This document shows positions 1 to 7,049 of a stretch of DNA of 8,750 bases, in pieces. Under the pieces are notes generated by a model that worked only from the letters and a program-made list of their open reading frames with translations, had not been told where the DNA came from and did no database searches. The stretch spans positions 1-8,750 of the forward strand of contig CAYVOX010000137.1 in assembly GCA_964453035.1 (NCBI GenBank), written 5' to 3'. This stretch comes from CAYVOX01 sp964453035. Lineage in GTDB: Bacteria > Chloroflexota > Anaerolineae > Anaerolineales > Anaerolineaceae. How positions within the stretch are numbered: the stretch's first letter is position 1; each line of letters starts with the position of its first letter. The position numbers and the translations under genes were made by a program.

Positions 1-288
1 TTTCCGGCGCTAGCGGACCGTAAAAGTGTCCTCACCGTCCAGGGGAGCGAGTGGCAGGGGGATGGAAATTATTATGCGAAGATTGAACAGTTTGATGAGA
101 TAAAATCCTGCATCGGGAAAAATAAAGGTTGTTTTATCGATTGGGCAGATGAGAACCAAAAGGAGTTTGATTTTATTTACCTCACAAATGAGGCAATTGA
201 TAAGAATAAAATAGATTTTAGTAGGCTCCCAGGCGCAAGTCGCAAGATATTTGAGAACTCGGATGTTGTGGTGTTGAAGGTGAATTGA
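1..288 (+). CDS. C-terminal end of a probable polytopic membrane glycosyltransferase-like protein (5' end outside window)
   Basis: An open frame enters from the left edge (frame 1) and ends at TGA 286-288, giving 95 residues with no stop. The visible part is soluble. It begins FPALADRKSVLTVQGSEW and ends in a short strand, VVVLKVN. A 'FPAL.GR.S..TVQG.EW' stretch of this kind is what I recall from the outward-facing C-terminal domains of large membrane proteins related to GT-C/GT39 glycosyltransferases in Chloroflexota and other bacteria; that link is from memory, not a search. A following DFIYLTNEAID stretch resembles the 'D-Y-I-Y-V' strand of such domains. The next gene begins 17 bases downstream on the same strand, so the two are probably co-transcribed. 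Base composition is AT-rich compared with the region after 1980. The membrane part and any catalytic residues lie outside the window, so the function is only a suggestion. Confidence 0.6.
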   Translation, partial: FPALADRKSVLTVQGSEWQGDGNYYAKIEQFDEIKSCIGKNKGCFIDWADENQKEFDFIYLTNEAIDKNKIDFSRLPGASRKIFENSDVVVLKVN

Positions 289-305
289 TTGGGGATTGAC
301 AAGGC

Positions 306-1886
306 ATGGTGATTAAAACAAACACCCTGATTGCTGCTGCTTTCATTTACCTGTTTATTCCCTTAGCGTTGTTCTGCCTGGGATTCATGAGGCTGGTTGT
401 CGCCATACCGATGGTAGGTCTGTTAATTTGGCTTGGGATTCGATTGGTCAGGCAGAAAAACCTGTTCTCCGATCTGACCGTTGGTAAGTTTGATCTGATC
501 TTCACCCTGGTCGTTATTTTGGCCTGGGTTTTTCTTTCAGGGATTGGAAATTTTGCTTACCAGAATAATGATTTTCAAACTCGAAACGCCATTTTCCGCG
601 ACCTGATTGATAAATCCTGGCCGGTGACTTATTCAGGTGTTCCAGGGCTCAACCCGTCAGCAGTGGAAAGCCCATATTTTCTGGTTTACTATATTGGCTA
701 CTGGCTTCCGGCGGCTGTTGTGGGAAAATTACTGGGATTCCAGGCTGCGCATCTGGCTTTGTTTGTGTGGACGCTGGCTGGTGTGTTTTTGACCCTGGGG
801 TTGCTAAGAGTGGTTATACCTGCCAGGCTTTCATTCGTTACTCTTCTCCTGATATTCTTCAGCGGGATAGACATTATTGGATTCCAGATTATTAGACCAG
901 GGGAATTCTTAATTGATGGATTGCCTATTACGCATTTAGAATGGTGGGCTCCGACTTTTCAGTATTCGTCCTTAACTACGCAGCTCTACTGGGTATTTAA
1001 CCAGGCACTGCCTGTGTGGGTTTGCATGGTATTGTTTCTCGCCATTCCAGGCAAGAGAAATGCCTTCTTGTTGTGGGGACTTAGCTTTTTCTTTGCTCCA
1101 TTACCAGCGGTGGGATTCCTGCCATTTGTGCTTTCGAAAATATTCTTAATATCCGGGGATATGAACTTTCCGAAAAACAACTTAAACATGCAGATTTTCC
1201 GGTTCAACAGACTTCTGGAAAATTTTAAGGAGTCGCTTTCCCTTGAAAATGTGATTGGTCTGATCATATCAGGGCTGTCACTTACGTATTATGCGGTAAA
1301 TGAGATGAGTTCTACGATCCAATTCTATGATCTTAGCATTTATCATTTGCTGGTGTATGTTTTGTTCATCCTGCTAGAAGGTGTGGTTTTGTGGGCATTG
1401 TTCAGTAAAAAATTACGGAAAAACTTCTTGTGGTATCTGGTTGGTGGAATGCTAGTGGTGACACCTCTCATCAAGGTGGGCACCAATACAGATTTTTGCA
1501 TGAGAGCCTCCATTGCACCTTTGTTCATGCTCATGGTTTGGTCTGGATATGGTTTAGCGGTAAAGGGTTGGGTTTATCGCCCATTACTGGTGGCGGTGCT
1601 GCTCCTTGGAGCGATTACACCTGCATTTGAAATCAGTCGCTCAGTTTACAGAACATTTGAAGCAACTCTTGTGAGGGGTTATTACGAGCAGAATACCCGG
1701 CCTACGCCTCAGGAAGCAATGGATGTGGGGTTTGATTACGTGCCCGGGATGGATCATCCCCATTCGATGCTCGCGGATGATTTTGTGACGTTAGCCAATT
1801 TCCAGGCGGCGGATGTGAAGAATTATATTGCAAGGGGTGAGGGGACATTTTTTAAGGAATTTTTACTCAAGGTAGGTTATGATTAG
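306..1886 (+). CDS. Polytopic membrane protein of unknown function, possibly GT-C-like
   Basis: This 526-residue protein is almost entirely hydrophobic, with about 12-13 likely membrane helices (roughly residues 8-25, 30-47, 63-84, 126-146, 148-168, 173-193, 228-248, 252-280, 315-333, 345-366, 374-391, 402-420 and 425-443). Between helices 3 and 4 is a large loop (about 85-125) containing NDFQTRNAIFRDLIDKSWPV, followed by a PYFLVYYIGYWLPA helix. A loop with 'N/D..RN.I..DLI...WPV' after the first helices is typical of uncharacterised bacterial membrane proteins that resemble GT-C transferases, where an early loop carries acidic residues. The tail (after about 470) is soluble and ends FFKEFLLKVGYD. 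The ATG at 306 is poorly supported, because AAGG (301-304) lies only one base before it; GTG 309 is an equally possible start. It follows the truncated membrane-protein gene by 17 bases, suggesting a shared operon for cell-surface sugars. It is more AT-rich than the genes to its right. No specific reaction can be assigned. Confidence 0.85.
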   Translation: MVIKTNTLIAAAFIYLFIPLALFCLGFMRLVVAIPMVGLLIWLGIRLVRQKNLFSDLTVGKFDLIFTLVVILAWVFLSGIGNFAYQNNDFQTRNAIFRDLIDKSWPVTYSGVPGLNPSAVESPYFLVYYIGYWLPAAVVGKLLGFQAAHLALFVWTLAGVFLTLGLLRVVIPARLSFVTLLLIFFSGIDIIGFQIIRPGEFLIDGLPITHLEWWAPTFQYSSLTTQLYWVFNQALPVWVCMVLFLAIPGKRNAFLLWGLSFFFAPLPAVGFLPFVLSKIFLISGDMNFPKNNLNMQIFRFNRLLENFKESLSLENVIGLIISGLSLTYYAVNEMSSTIQFYDLSIYHLLVYVLFILLEGVVLWALFSKKLRKNFLWYLVGGMLVVTPLIKVGTNTDFCMRASIAPLFMLMVWSGYGLAVKGWVYRPLLVAVLLLGAITPAFEISRSVYRTFEATLVRGYYEQNTRPTPQEAMDVGFDYVPGMDHPHSMLADDFVTLANFQAADVKNYIARGEGTFFKEFLLKVGYD

Positions 1887-1925
1887 GCCATTATATTAAA
1901 ATAACCTGCAAGGGGCTATTAGATT

Positions 1926-1935
1926 TAATAATAAT
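1926..1935 (+). promoter_or_regulatory. Possible -10 region ahead of the metalloprotease gene
   Basis: The 91-base gap between the membrane-protein gene and the protease gene is very AT-rich. It contains overlapping TAATAAT / AATAAT hexamers at 1926-1935, matching a sigma-70 -10 box at up to 5 of 6 bases. CTGCAA at 1906-1911 is a weak -35 candidate 18 bases before the second AATAAT. A start near 1942 would leave a leader of about 35 bases with a good ribosome binding site. AT-rich gaps give such matches easily, so this is tentative. No convincing terminator hairpin for the upstream gene is visible here. Confidence 0.25.
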
Positions 1936-1966
1936 TAAAAACTGCAATCAAGTTTGCTTGGTTCTC

Positions 1967-1972
1967 AGGAGA
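1967..1972 (+). promoter_or_regulatory. Ribosome binding site deciding the metalloprotease start
   Basis: AGGAGA lies just before ATG 1978 with normal spacing. This favours 1978 over the in-frame upstream TTG 1954 and ATG 1972, which would place the Shine-Dalgarno sequence inside or on top of the start codon. Confidence 0.7.
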
Positions 1973-1977
1973 TGACA

Positions 1978-4041
1978 ATGCAGCAGAATTCCAATTCAAA
2001 TTCAAGAATCGGCTTACTGGCTATCTTTCTCATCGTGATGGGTTGCCTGGCGATTGTGGGGGTTGGAGCGGGGTGTTACCTCGGCTATAAGCTGCTGTTT
2101 GAAGACAACATCCTTGGGATAAACTTTGATACCCCGCTGGAAATAGTTATCAATCCCACCGCCACCCGGCTGCCGCCCACAATCGTCGGGGGGACGAGCA
2201 CCAGCGCTCCGCGGCGAACTGCGACGCCGGGTTCCTATTCTCCGCAGGCCGCGCTGCAAACGTTGAAAACGCTGAGCGAGGCTGAAGTTCCGAACAACGA
2301 CCCGCGCGATCTGATTGCGCGTTATAAGGGCTTGCAAAACATCCCGGAGGTGTTGGAAACCCCCGCCAAAGCCTACAAAGAGGGCGATGCCGAGGAATTC
2401 TGGATTGTGAATGGGGATACAGATATTTACAGCAAGGTGAAGGTGAACCTGGCTTACGCCACCCCGCACCTGTACTTCTGGATCCAGGAAGGGGTGAAGT
2501 ACACCCGGGCGGATGTTCAAAAGCTGTGTGAGAAATTTGAAGCGGATATTTACCCGACCAACCGGCAATTCTTCGGCAGCGAATGGACTCCCGGCATTGA
2601 CGGCGATCCGCACCTTTACGTGGTATATACCAAAGGCCTGGGGACGCGCGTGGCGGGGTATTTCTCTTCGGCGGATTCGGTTCACCCACTGGCGAGCCAA
2701 TACTCAAACGGGCATGAGATGTTTGTGATGAACTCGGCCAGCATGACATTGAAGGATGAATATATTTACACGGTACTGGCGCATGAATTCCAACATATGA
2801 TCCACTGGTACCGCGATCGCAACGAGGAATCCTGGCTGAACGAGGGTTTCTCGGAACTGGCGGCGTTCTTAAACGGGTATGACGTTGGCGGGCATGATTA
2901 TTCTTTTGCGCAGAACCCTGACCTGCAGCTCAACGATTGGCCGAATGATAAAAACAAGACGCTCCCGCATTACGGGGCAAGCTTTCTGTTTGTGGATTAC
3001 TTCCTCAACCGCTTTGGGGCACAGGCCACCCAGGAACTGGTTGGCAATGCGGATAACGGCCTGAAGAGCGTGGATGAGGTGCTGACCAAACTGAAACTCA
3101 CGGATAAGGCAACAGGGATGCCGGTGACCGCGGATGATGTTTTTGTGGATTGGACGCTGGCTAATTACTTGAGCTCCAAGAGTGTGGGTGATGGGCGGTT
3201 TGCTTACAGCAATTACAGCTCGGTGCCGCGCTTTAGAGATACGGAGACGATCAAAACCTGCCCGATAGAGGGACTGGCGCGGACCGTGAACCAATACGGC
3301 GCGGACTACTTGCGTATCTCTTGCCGGGGCAAGTTCACCCTGAATTTCAGCGGCGCCAGGGAAGTTGGGGTTCTGCCGGCGAGCGCGCATTCGGGGCAAA
3401 AGGCTTTCTGGTCTAACAAGGGGGACGAATCGGACATGACCCTGACGCAGACCTTTGACCTGACCAACGTCAAGGGGGCAGCGACGTTGAGCTTTTGGAC
3501 GTGGTATGACCTGGAGGAGAATTATGACTTTGTGCATCTCTCCGTTTCAGAGGATGGCAAAATATGGAAGATTTTAAAGACGCCATCCGGGACGGATAAG
3601 AATATCTCGGGCAACAGCTATGGATGGGGGTATAACGGCACCACCAGGAACTGGATCCAGGAAAAAGTGGATCTCTCCGCCTTCGCGGGGAAGAAAATCC
3701 AGGTGCGGTTCGAGTACATCACGGATGCGGCAGTGAACGGCGAGGGCATTTTGCTGGATGATATTTCGATCCCGGAGATTGGTTACAAGACGGATTTTGA
3801 GCAGGATGATGGGGGCTGGCAGGCGGCGGGGTTTGTGCGTATCGAAAACCGGCTTCCGCAGACGTTCGAGCTTTCGCTCATCCGCGATGAAAAAACACGC
3901 AGCGTGGAGTACCTGCAGGTGAACGAGGATCAAACGCTGAGCCTGACGCTGGATTTGAGCAGCGATGTGGTGCTGGTGGTGAGTGGTTCGACCCGCTTCA
4001 CCCGGCTGCCGGCAGCTTACGAGGTGAGCATCGTACCGTGA
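1978..4041 (+). CDS. Membrane-anchored extracellular zinc metalloprotease (gluzincin, M30/M6-like) with immune-inhibitor-A-type C-terminal domain
   Basis: I chose ATG 1978 (687 residues) because AGGAG at 1967-1971 lies six bases before it. The TTG at 1954 and ATG at 1972 are in frame but start before or on that site. Residues 11-37 form one hydrophobic helix, a signal anchor or uncleaved signal. Residues 59-86 are a Pro/Thr/Ser-rich linker. The catalytic domain carries H269-E-F-Q-H273 followed by WLNEGFSE, where E289 (16 residues on) is the likely third zinc ligand, as in the NE..S motif of gluzincins; HEFQH with NEG.SE is reminiscent of peptidase family M30. Residues 470-625 (FWSNKGDESD, ATLSFWTWYDLEENYDF, then LLDDISI) match the beta-rich domain of immune inhibitor A (M6) proteases. 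It probably degrades proteins outside the cell. It looks monocistronic: AT-rich gap before it, convergent gene after it. The substrate is unknown. Confidence 0.85.
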   Translation: MQQNSNSNSRIGLLAIFLIVMGCLAIVGVGAGCYLGYKLLFEDNILGINFDTPLEIVINPTATRLPPTIVGGTSTSAPRRTATPGSYSPQAALQTLKTLSEAEVPNNDPRDLIARYKGLQNIPEVLETPAKAYKEGDAEEFWIVNGDTDIYSKVKVNLAYATPHLYFWIQEGVKYTRADVQKLCEKFEADIYPTNRQFFGSEWTPGIDGDPHLYVVYTKGLGTRVAGYFSSADSVHPLASQYSNGHEMFVMNSASMTLKDEYIYTVLAHEFQHMIHWYRDRNEESWLNEGFSELAAFLNGYDVGGHDYSFAQNPDLQLNDWPNDKNKTLPHYGASFLFVDYFLNRFGAQATQELVGNADNGLKSVDEVLTKLKLTDKATGMPVTADDVFVDWTLANYLSSKSVGDGRFAYSNYSSVPRFRDTETIKTCPIEGLARTVNQYGADYLRISCRGKFTLNFSGAREVGVLPASAHSGQKAFWSNKGDESDMTLTQTFDLTNVKGAATLSFWTWYDLEENYDFVHLSVSEDGKIWKILKTPSGTDKNISGNSYGWGYNGTTRNWIQEKVDLSAFAGKKIQVRFEYITDAAVNGEGILLDDISIPEIGYKTDFEQDDGGWQAAGFVRIENRLPQTFELSLIRDEKTRSVEYLQVNEDQTLSLTLDLSSDVVLVVSGSTRFTRLPAAYEVSIVP

Positions 4042-4105
4042 TGGCAGTAATCCAGGATAGGCTTGTGCAAGTAGCCTAAATGCTAATGGAGGGATAGAAT
4101 AAAAA

Positions 4106-4248
4106 GAAGCGTGTCTCTGTGCTCGAAGAGCTCTCTCGCCGGAGGCACGCTTCGCGGTCGAGTGAGCGAAGTGACACCGCACCTGCGGTAGGTGCAGGTG
4201 AGAGTCTCAACATTATGAATGAGATGCTTCGCTCCGCTCAGCTTGACA
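4106..4248. repeat. Structured repeat-like element in the convergent gap
   Basis: The 253-base gap between the protease and the ytxH-like gene has no coding signal but dense symmetry. GAAGCGTG (4106-4113) pairs with CACGCTTC (4146-4153). Inside that loop, GCTC-GAA-GAGC (4121-4131) forms a small hairpin. CTTCGC (4150-4155) pairs with GCGAAG (4166-4171). GCGGT (4154-4158) and GCGGT (4185-4189) compete for ACCGC (4176-4180). CACCTGC (4180-4186) pairs with GCAGGTG (4194-4200). TGAGA-G-TCTCA lies at 4199-4209. The last part (4221-4248), with CTTCGCTCCGCTCAGCTTGA, resembles the 'CTTCGCT.CGCTCAG.ATGACA' intergenic repeats scattered through many bacterial genomes, and CTTCGCT there can also pair back to AGCGAAG (4165-4171). 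It sits between convergent genes, where such elements often act as RNA-level terminators or stabilisers. No transposase or clear target-site duplication was found. Confidence 0.55.
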
Positions 4249-4294
4249 AAATTGGATGATTAAGGTTTTGGGGCTCTGTGGATGGGGGATTGAA

Positions 4295-4510
4295 TCATTC
4301 CCCGGGGTGCTGGAGGGTTTCCAGTTCAAGTTTCATTTCAGTGCGGCGGTCTTCCTGCGCTTTTTCAACTTCGGCCTGGATGTTCTCGATGTAGCCTTTA
4401 ATCTGGTCGCGTAGTTCAATGCCGGATTTGGGGGTGAACAACAATGCGAAGCCAGTGGAGGCCAATCCTCCCAGGATGAAACCGAGTGTAAATTTACCAA
4501 ATGCAGACAT
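4295..4510 (-). CDS. YtxH-like small membrane protein
   Basis: This 71-residue protein starts with one glycine-rich membrane helix (about residues 5-25, GFILGGLASTGFALLF). It is followed directly by TPKSG (26-30) and ELRDQIKGYIENIQAEVEKA, a charged amphipathic helix that may form a coiled coil. The order 'glycine-rich helix, (A/T)PKSG, ELR..I' is the hallmark of YtxH-domain proteins, small envelope or stress-associated proteins of unknown mechanism. The ATG at 4510 is well supported: AAGGAGG (4522-4516 on the minus strand) precedes it by five bases. It points away from the transglutaminase gene and converges on the protease gene across the repeat element. Length is normal to slightly short for the family. 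Confidence 0.85.
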   Translation of the reverse strand: MSAFGKFTLGFILGGLASTGFALLFTPKSGIELRDQIKGYIENIQAEVEKAQEDRRTEMKLELETLQHPGE

Positions 4511-4579
4511 TCTCGCCTCCTTGTGAAACGAACACCGCCAGTTGTTGGGGATGCAAGTCAGGGCGGTTGAGATATTTAG

Positions 4580-4608
4580 ATTTAATCATACTTTGAGGTA
4601 AAAAGCAA
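4580..4608 (-). promoter_or_regulatory. Possible promoter for the ytxH-like gene
   Basis: On the minus strand, TTGCTT (4608-4603) and TTAAAT (4585-4580) are separated by 17 bases, each matching its sigma-70 hexamer at 4 of 6 positions. Transcription would begin near 4573, giving a leader of about 60 bases that ends in the strong ribosome binding site. This is a plausible match only. The divergent gap 4511-4725 holds this and the promoter for the gene on the other side; nothing else was noted in it. Confidence 0.3.
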
Positions 4609-4688
4609 TTACCCTGCAGAATCTGGCGGCAAAGCATGCGTGCGATGGTTTTCAGCTGCGAAGATTAAGATTCTCTAACATGGACTGG

Positions 4689-4718
4689 TTGACTTTGTGA
4701 CGAAGAATCATGTAAACT
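4689..4718 (+). promoter_or_regulatory. Likely promoter giving a leaderless transglutaminase mRNA
   Basis: TTGACT (4689-4694, 5 of 6 to the -35 consensus) and TAAACT (4713-4718, 4 of 6 to the -10 consensus) are 18 bases apart. The expected start of transcription, about seven bases past the -10 box, falls at 4725-4726, on the A of the ATG. No Shine-Dalgarno sequence lies in the 30 bases before the ATG, which fits a leaderless transcript. Confidence 0.5.
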
Positions 4719-4725
4719 AAATTTC

Positions 4726-7044
4726 ATGGATAAGAAACTCACGCGCTGGTGGGATTGGTTTGCGGCTGCGGCACTGCTGGCAGCCCTGGTGACTTCGGCG
4801 ATGAGGTTGGAACTCACCGAGTGGACCGTTCACCTGCAGATGGTGGAAGTGCTGGCCTTGATGGGGGGCTTATTTGGGCTGGCGCTGGGCGTGAGCCGTT
4901 TTAGACCCAGCCTGGCGAAGGTTTTTGCTGCGTATTACACGCTGTTCTTTGTCTTCTGGCAGATTGGCCTGTGGCTGGAGAGTAACATGGAGTGGCCGGA
5001 GCGCTTTACCAGCTTGGTCCTGAGGCTGGTGTTCTCCATCTCAGAGGTGGCGCAGAATAAACCTATCTACGATCCCATCCTGTTCCTGACGACCATGTCG
5101 TTGATGTTCTGGCTTATCAGCCTGGCGGCGGGTTACATGCTGGCACGCCACGGCAAACCCTGGGTGCCGCTGTTCCTGGCCGGGCTGGCTTTGCTGGTGG
5201 TGGATTTCTATGCCCCCTACGAGCCAACGCGCGACCGGTACTCGGCAGCGTTTGTGTTCTTCTCCCTGCTGCTGGCGGCGAGGCTGTATCTCATCAATTC
5301 GCGACGCACCTGGTCAGCTGAGAACGTGGTGGTTGACCCCGAACTGGGTTATGACCTGGGTCGCAGCGTGGCGGTAGCCGGGTTGGCGCTTATATTTGTG
5401 GCGTGGAACATCCCCACCATGGTACAGGCCTTGACGCCCGGCACGGAACTGCAAAAGGAACTGGCGCGGCAGTGGGAGACGGTTCGCGATAAGCTGCAGA
5501 ATACAGTGGCTGGCCTTAAAAGCCCGGTGGTGGTGGTTAGCGAATACTTTGGTAACGACCTGGGCCTGGGAACCGGTGGGTCACTGGGTGAGGAATTAGT
5601 CTTTACGGTACAGGTTAGCGAGAAACGACCAGAAGGCATCCGTTACTACTGGCGGGCGCGCAGTTATGATACTTACGTGGATGGACAGTGGCGCAGCTCC
5701 ACGGATACCACCCGGACCATCCGCGCTGGAGAGTGGCCGTTCCTTTACCCTGAATGGAAGGCGCGCAAGGAAGTGAATCTCACTTTTACGCCGCTGCTTG
5801 CTTCGATCCGCAACCTGTATTCGCCGGGGGCGCCGCTCTCCTTCAGCCGCCCGGCAGATGTGGTGAGCAGGGTTTCGGCTGACGGGACGGCTGATGTGAT
5901 GGGAGCTATTGCTAACCCTGCGCTGCATTCCGGGGAGATTTTCAGGGTCAAGGCGTGGATCAGCGCGCCAAATATTGCGATTTTGAAAAATTCAGGATCG
6001 GACTACCCCGAGATTATCAAGAGCTTTTACCTGCAGACTCCGCGCAATTTCTCGCGGCGGGTACAGTCGCTGGCACGCACATTGACCGCCAACCTGACCA
6101 ACCCTTATGATAAAGTGAGGGCAATCACCAATTACCTGCGAGACAATATCACTTATAAGGAAACGGTGCCTGTTCCACCGAGCAATCGCGACCCCATTGA
6201 GTGGTTCCTGTTTGACCTGAAGCAGGGATTCTGTAATTATTACGCCTCGGCCGAGGTGTTGATGCTGCGTTCGATTGGGATTCCGGCGCGGCTGGCTGTG
6301 GGTTATGCGGAAGGCGAATCGGAGGAGGCGGGGGATTTCTTCCAGGTTCGGCGGAGAGACAGCCACGCCTGGCCGGAAGTGTATTTCAACGGGATAGGTT
6401 GGGTGGAATTTGAACCGACCACCAGTCTGCCGAGCGTTGAGTTGCCCGAAGCGGAGGTGGTTGAGACTTTGCCGGAGATTGAACCCGGTTCAAATGAACC
6501 CGGCGGCAGCATGGAACCGAGGGGCGAGGAACGCGCGGAGGAGATGGATCTGGAACCGGGACCGCGCAGTGTTGCTCAGAACCCGGTGGTTTATTTATTA
6601 ATTGTGGTGGTTTCGGTGGGGGTGTTGGCGGCTGCGGGCTTTCTACTCTACCCCAAACTGGCTGGTTTGAAGTTCTTCAGAACGCCGCTGCCGGTTTCAC
6701 TGGAAAAGAACCTGGAAGACCGCGGGCTCGTCATCCCGGGCTGGCTCAACCAATGGGCGCGGCACAGCGAGCTGACCCCGATGGAAAAGTTGTTTGCCAG
6801 AATCAACTGGCTGCTCTTTATGATGGGAGTCAAAGTTGATCCTGGGGCAACGCCGTCTGAACGGATTGGGAATCTCGTCCGATGCGTGCCTGAGAATCAA
6901 GAACCAGCAGAGGTTTTCCTGAGGGAGTACCAGCGTGAGGAGTACAGCCCGGAGCGGGGGGATTACGATAAGGCATCGAAATCTAACCGCGAGTTGATTA
7001 AGCTTTCGGTGAAAGATTTATTCTCGCGAATATTCGGTTCATGA
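4726..7044 (+). CDS. TgpA-like membrane protein with extracellular transglutaminase-core domain
   Basis: The 772 residues have TgpA-type order. About seven membrane helices come first (roughly 9-26, 35-56, 63-83, 116-139, 145-162, 171-189, 214-230). A large outside region follows (about 235-615), then a further helix (622-643) and a cytoplasmic tail (644-772) resembling the DUF4129 ending of such proteins (MEKLFARINWLL, GATPSER, then FLREYQREEYSPE). The transglutaminase core has C503 in QGFCNYYASA, H547 in DSHAWPEVYF, and FEPTT, where E563 stands at the usual Asp of the triad. A Glu/Pro-rich linker (about 573-618) joins it to the last helix. Family members act as membrane-bound cysteine proteases or transamidases; the substrate here is unknown. 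The start is forced: an in-frame TGA lies at 4690-4692 and no earlier start codon follows it. The MoxR ATPase and DUF58 genes that often accompany this family are absent. Confidence 0.88.
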   Translation: MDKKLTRWWDWFAAAALLAALVTSAMRLELTEWTVHLQMVEVLALMGGLFGLALGVSRFRPSLAKVFAAYYTLFFVFWQIGLWLESNMEWPERFTSLVLRLVFSISEVAQNKPIYDPILFLTTMSLMFWLISLAAGYMLARHGKPWVPLFLAGLALLVVDFYAPYEPTRDRYSAAFVFFSLLLAARLYLINSRRTWSAENVVVDPELGYDLGRSVAVAGLALIFVAWNIPTMVQALTPGTELQKELARQWETVRDKLQNTVAGLKSPVVVVSEYFGNDLGLGTGGSLGEELVFTVQVSEKRPEGIRYYWRARSYDTYVDGQWRSSTDTTRTIRAGEWPFLYPEWKARKEVNLTFTPLLASIRNLYSPGAPLSFSRPADVVSRVSADGTADVMGAIANPALHSGEIFRVKAWISAPNIAILKNSGSDYPEIIKSFYLQTPRNFSRRVQSLARTLTANLTNPYDKVRAITNYLRDNITYKETVPVPPSNRDPIEWFLFDLKQGFCNYYASAEVLMLRSIGIPARLAVGYAEGESEEAGDFFQVRRRDSHAWPEVYFNGIGWVEFEPTTSLPSVELPEAEVVETLPEIEPGSNEPGGSMEPRGEERAEEMDLEPGPRSVAQNPVVYLLIVVVSVGVLAAAGFLLYPKLAGLKFFRTPLPVSLEKNLEDRGLVIPGWLNQWARHSELTPMEKLFARINWLLFMMGVKVDPGATPSERIGNLVRCVPENQEPAEVFLREYQREEYSPERGDYDKASKSNRELIKLSVKDLFSRIFGS

Positions 7045-7049
7045 GAGCT

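Noticed and set aside
1954..1977. Upstream TTG start extending the protease by eight residues
   Set aside because: The Shine-Dalgarno AGGAG lies inside that extension and is correctly spaced for ATG 1978.
2150..2749. A 199-residue minus-strand frame opposite the protease N-terminal half
   Set aside because: It overlaps both the protease gene and another antisense frame, and its product is Pro/Ser/Arg-rich low-complexity sequence without a motif.
2014..4182. Three long minus-strand open frames (2014-2700, 2869-3537, 3574-4182) that nearly tile the protease gene
   Set aside because: They are mirror frames of a GC-rich coding sequence. Their products are rich in Arg, Pro, His and Gln without recognisable domains, while the plus-strand product has a complete, ordered protease architecture.
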